The notes under the pieces: model-generated | The model's input: only the letters and a program-made list of their open reading frames with translations | Database searches by the model: none | What the model was told of the DNA's origin: nothing | From: Acanthaster planci | Lineage: Eukaryota > Echinodermata > Asteroidea > Valvatida > Acanthasteridae | Length of the DNA: 64,000 nt | Assembly: GCF_001949145.1 (NCBI RefSeq) | Contig: NW_019091446.1 | Location: forward strand, 245,346 to 309,345 | Direction of reading: 5' to 3' | Translations under genes and position numbers: made by a program | Part shown: positions 60,701 through 64,000 of the stretch, in pieces | Layout: each line of letters opens with the position of its first letter | Position numbering within the stretch: the first letter of the stretch is position 1

Positions 60701-62067
60701 CATGTAAGCTACCCGGAGTGGAACCAAGAGAGGGAGTAATATTCCCAGAAACTGAGATCTCTCTGGTGGGACTGCACTTTTGCTGGTTCACAAAATGACT
60801 TAGAAATGCATGCACTATGGTCGTGTAGTTACCAACAACATGAACACTCCCCACCATCATGGCTCTTTTCGACCAATGAGGGGGTGCTTCTGCTCAAAGC
60901 GATTACATGCAGTAGGTTGAAGAAAATGTCAGGAATGACCAAAACTGCACATGTACACACAGTTCTTTTCACAAGCTTCTAACATGGAGTATCAAAGTTG
61001 ATTCATGAACACACAAACTTTCTTTTAAGTACATGTCTTATATTCCCCACCTTGATGGTGGAACTGATCTGAAAAGGAACTTCACTAAACATGAGTGAAC
61101 GCACACATACACGTACTGTACAAGTACTTCCAAGTGTTGCCAGATTGATTTTACATAACTCAAGACTTTTGGAACAGTTTAAAAAACATACACCGATAAA
61201 ATTATGTTACTTAAGACTACAAAAAGGGATTTTTGCTGTCTATTTATAAACTTAAACTATTGCTAATTCAATTTCTAAGCACGTTTGTTTGGAGACATGC
61301 TTGCATAAGTTGATACCTACCTAAACTGCCTTATATTTGTGTTTCTAAGCCCCTAAATTGCCATGTAATGAAGTGAAGGATTAGGATAAGGTAGTCTTAA
61401 ATATATATCGGTGCCTTTGAATGACAGATACAGATGCCTTGATGTTATTGTAAGGCTTCAAGTATGTTGGCAACCTGATATGACACTATTACTTGCATCC
61501 CACAATAATATTGCCAAAATATAGAAAGAGTTGAACAAAGCCAGTGACTCCATGTGTTGACCACTTAATGATGGTATTAATTATGGCCCAAACCTGTCTT
61601 TCAATTTAATCAAGATGCATCAACCAGCTTTTGAACCACTGCAAGCCAATACTGACTTTTGAAAGTAATCTATGCAACATTTGTACCGTATGTCTCACCA
61701 CAACCTCAAAATGTGCCACACTCTGAGGTTCCAACATGAACCAATATTTGCAACAACGGCCTGTGTAGCGATCAAGTTCAATACATGGTCTCCTTCAAAG
61801 GACTTCCAGATATTGGGTATGCACAAAACACACAAGGAACTAGACATGTAGACATGTCTCTCACGAGAGGCACAGGGAACATTCAACTTCTGTCAGCTGC
61901 CCCTATAAACATGGCACAATGACGTGGCCTCTAGTGTGAACTGGTTGATAATTTAGCTCTCAGTGACATGTCAGCATTTACCTAAGCTGTGCTACAAGAT
62001 CAAGCGGTGTCCTCCACGATTCCTTCAAAGCCCATTTGTGGGGTATAGACTGATATGATGACTATCG

Positions 62068-62121
62068 TAATGCTCAAACTGGTCATTTGTGCTGGCCCCC
62101 ACAAATGGTGGTTGAGCATTA
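62068..62121. repeat. Compact 54-nt hairpin
   Basis: TAATGCTCAA (62068-62077) pairs with TTGAGCATTA (62112-62121), and CATTTGTG with CACAAATG inside, leaving a short loop. An alternative pairing CCATTTGTGGGG (about 62032-62043) with CCCCACAAATGG (62096-62107) is also possible. Confidence 0.6.
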
Positions 62122-62268
62122 GAAGAACTACTACTTGGAGCCAGTGTTCAGTGACAGTCATTGCATACAAAATCCACCACAATGCTTGCCACCATCAAAG
62201 GGGGCCAACATGAAAGTTGCTGAAATGTTACATCTGGCCCTAATTGATATGTGTATAGGATACAAACG

Positions 62269-62503
62269 TGACCCACTATCCCCAAACCAGGCTGAAGTGG
62301 GTAACTTCATAACCCTGAAATAGTGGAACTTCCACTGTTCAGATTTTCTTGGGAGTTTTACAGCTATCACTACCCGTAAGAAGCTTTCTGCAGACAGTAT
62401 TTTGATTTAACATGGATCACTTGAAAGTGTAAAAAAAAACTGAAGGAGAGGAACTGTCCAACATTAAATACTGACTTCAGCCTGGTTTGGGGATGGTGGG
62501 TCA
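62269..62503. repeat. 30-bp inverted repeat flanking 175 bp
   Basis: The 30-mer at 62269-62298 (TGACCCACTATCCCCAAACC onward) is complementary to 62474-62503 at 29 of 30 positions. The interval has no ORF of note. This could be a young hairpin MITE or a duplication-inversion; no target duplication was found. Confidence 0.8.
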
Positions 62504-63043
62504 CAAATTGGTAACTTTGGTTGCAAGCATAAAAATATCGCCTTGTGCACATGGCTTATTTTGCTATACTTCCTCACTGTTGACCACTTTGTGCCGGGTC
62601 CATTTATCCATGTTGATTCTGCTGGGCTGGGTAATTTTTCATTTTTTTCTGTTGTTTAAAAATTCAAAATTGTTTACAAATTCACAACTTCATTTACTCA
62701 ACGTTAAAACCCGCACAAATGACTGTCTGGTGACTACTCTAATCTGACAGACAACATCGCAGCGGTACTGTATCACTCATCATTGGAGCACTGGAGCACT
62801 TTTGTCCCCGGTGGTAATCCGCTCGCACTGAATGCCGCAGACAGTGGTGTAATCTGTCAAAACAATGACGCTATTGACAACTGAAAAACTACTGGCAATT
62901 CCCAGCAGCTCGGTCTTTTGTTCCGAGTACGGTCTTTGGTTACAAGGCCCAGCTCTTTTGTCGATTTCAGGCACCCCGGCAATGCATATAAACCAACGTC
63001 TCTGAAACCGGGCTCCCTGGTAGTAAGTGGTTAACCTATCCCT

Positions 63044-63262
63044 TCAACATCCTTTGAAATCCATCTGAATGTTTTTATCAGGATTGAGAAGGGTATTTCT
63101 CGTGGCTTTACACACGGTGAAAGCAACAGCAAAAAGAAGTGTCTTGGTTTCTTGGAGGATTTCAAGCATCCCAGAAAGTCCTGAGTCTATGTAATAGACG
63201 ACTTCTGCATACTTCCTGATTAATTTTGCAAGATGACGCCTGCTTGTCCTGATTTTGACCAA
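63044..63262 (-). CDS. Possible C-terminal exon of an unrecognised minus-strand gene
   Basis: A 72-codon minus frame ends TGA at 63044 and reads HLAKLIRKYAEVVYYIDSGL, then LEILQETKTLLFAVAFTVCK and DKNIQMDFKGC. The sequence is amphipathic and protein-like. A possible acceptor (ggtcaaaatcag) lies near its start. If real, it is the last exon of a gene beyond the right edge, with the DNA to about 57.8 kb as its 3' UTR. I do not recognise a family, and a chance ORF of this size is quite possible. Confidence 0.25.
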   Translation of the reverse strand: MVKIRTSRRHLAKLIRKYAEVVYYIDSGLSGMLEILQETKTLLFAVAFTVCKATRNTLLNPDKNIQMDFKGC

Positions 63263-63802
63263 TCAACAGACACATCTTGGGCCTTTGGCCTTTAACTCAA
63301 TGACGTTTAAGACACAACACACATAAATCACTCCTGTGTATATTGTACATGCTGAGCCAAACAGACTGGTTTAGCCTACGTATGTGTAGTTCGGCTGAAG
63401 TTGGTTTGTATTTGTGTCAGTATTTGCCATCCCAAAACTACAGAAAAACACATTTCCCAGGTCTGAAACACTCTCAGACATGCTTTCCCTGGTAGACACT
63501 TAAACCTGGTCAGCTGATTTGGTCACTTGACAAAGTATGATCAGTTAACACTAACTGACCAATCAAGGCATTCAGCAGATTCAGCACTCAAAATGACACC
63601 ACTGTTTCTAAAGTCGACTCCTATGAGCCAGAGCATGGGTCCCAATAAAATTTGAATGCTCACATATGTAAGACATTGTTTTGGAGCTGCAAGTTCTGTT
63701 GAACAACGGATGACACTCAGGCTACAAGGTACAAAGCTCAAATCCCAAGGCGGCTAGGGTTACGGCAGTGGATTTTTGCTTGAAAAGTAGATTACCTAAT
63801 AC
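63263..63802. other. Unassigned DNA before the right-edge satellite
   Basis: No exon, RNA gene or mobile element was recognised here. A 66-codon minus frame (63741-63541) has no recognisable motif. Confidence 0.3.
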
Positions 63803-64000
63803 TGTTAACAACCTCTACACATGGAGATATAGCTATTTTAACAACCTCTACACATGGAGGTACAGCTATTTTAGCAACCTCTACACATGGAGGTACGGCT
63901 ATTTTAACAACCTCTACACATGGAGGTACGGCTATTTTAACAACCTCTACACATGGAGGTACGGCTATTTTAACAACCTCTACGCATGGAGGTACAGCTA
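63803..64000. repeat. 33-bp tandem satellite running off the right edge
   Basis: The CCTCTACACATGGAGG core starts at 63812, 63845, 63878, 63911, 63944 and 63977, exactly 33 bp apart, with one or two substitutions per copy. Each unit holds a short imperfect palindrome (CCTC...GAGG). The array length is unknown because the window ends inside it. Confidence 0.96.

Larger units (their letters stand above)
57701..63043. other. Unassigned DNA, possibly a long minus-strand 3' UTR
   Basis: About 5 kb, AT-rich, with few obvious transposon traces and no recognised exon. Minus-strand AATAAA hexamers near 57861-57880 (plus TTTATT/TTTATA context) could end a gene lying to the right. Hairpin-forming inverted repeats occur at 62032-62121 and 62269-62503. 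This is an inference from composition only. Confidence 0.25.

Overview
The window is metazoan nuclear DNA: AT-rich, with GT-AG introns of about 0.5 to 6 kb, non-LTR and Penelope-like retrotransposon remnants, several MITE-like insertions and two runs of N. The gene set (MRGBP, harmonin, CHCHD7/COX23, a double-CABIT protein with a SAM domain, BSDC1) and the very frequent ACATGTAC-type words suggest a marine invertebrate deuterostome, most likely an echinoderm. Amphioxus or a hemichordate cannot be excluded. The species is an inference; the gene identities rest on readable exon translations.

Layout. 1-180 (minus): first coding exon of MRGBP, whose remaining exons lie off the left edge. 2.86-16.4 kb (minus): a harmonin (USH1C) homologue, twelve coding exons read, all phase-consistent, ending in a 13-nt coding segment that supplies the C-terminal TFF motif; the start exon was not found. 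23.0-30.3 kb (plus): CHCHD7, three exons with a perfect twin CX9C pattern. 34.4-41.1 kb (plus): a six-exon THEMIS/GAREM-type protein with two CABIT regions, a proline-rich GRB2-type linker, an acidic tyrosine segment and a C-terminal SAM domain (804 aa). 46.1-53.6 kb (plus): BSDC1, eight exons (472 aa), one intron with a GC donor. From 53.6 kb to the end no gene is recognised; it may be intergenic DNA plus the long 3' UTR of a minus-strand gene lying beyond the right edge.

The genes are neighbours, not an operon, and nothing in the sequence shows that they act in one pathway. By family knowledge, MRGBP is a NuA4/TIP60 chromatin subunit, harmonin a PDZ scaffold of actin bundles, CHCHD7 a mitochondrial intermembrane-space protein, the CABIT-SAM protein a likely tyrosine-kinase signalling adaptor, and BSDC1 a poorly characterised BSD-domain protein.

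Repeats: an 82-bp minisatellite in the last harmonin intron, a 33-bp satellite running off the right edge, candidate piggyBac-type (TTAA), pogo-type and hAT-type (8-bp TSD) MITEs, a 620-bp element with 26-bp inverted ends, a nonsense-bearing LINE reverse transcriptase fragment, and two Penelope-like RT fragments. No prokaryote-like system, CRISPR array or convincing RNA gene was seen.
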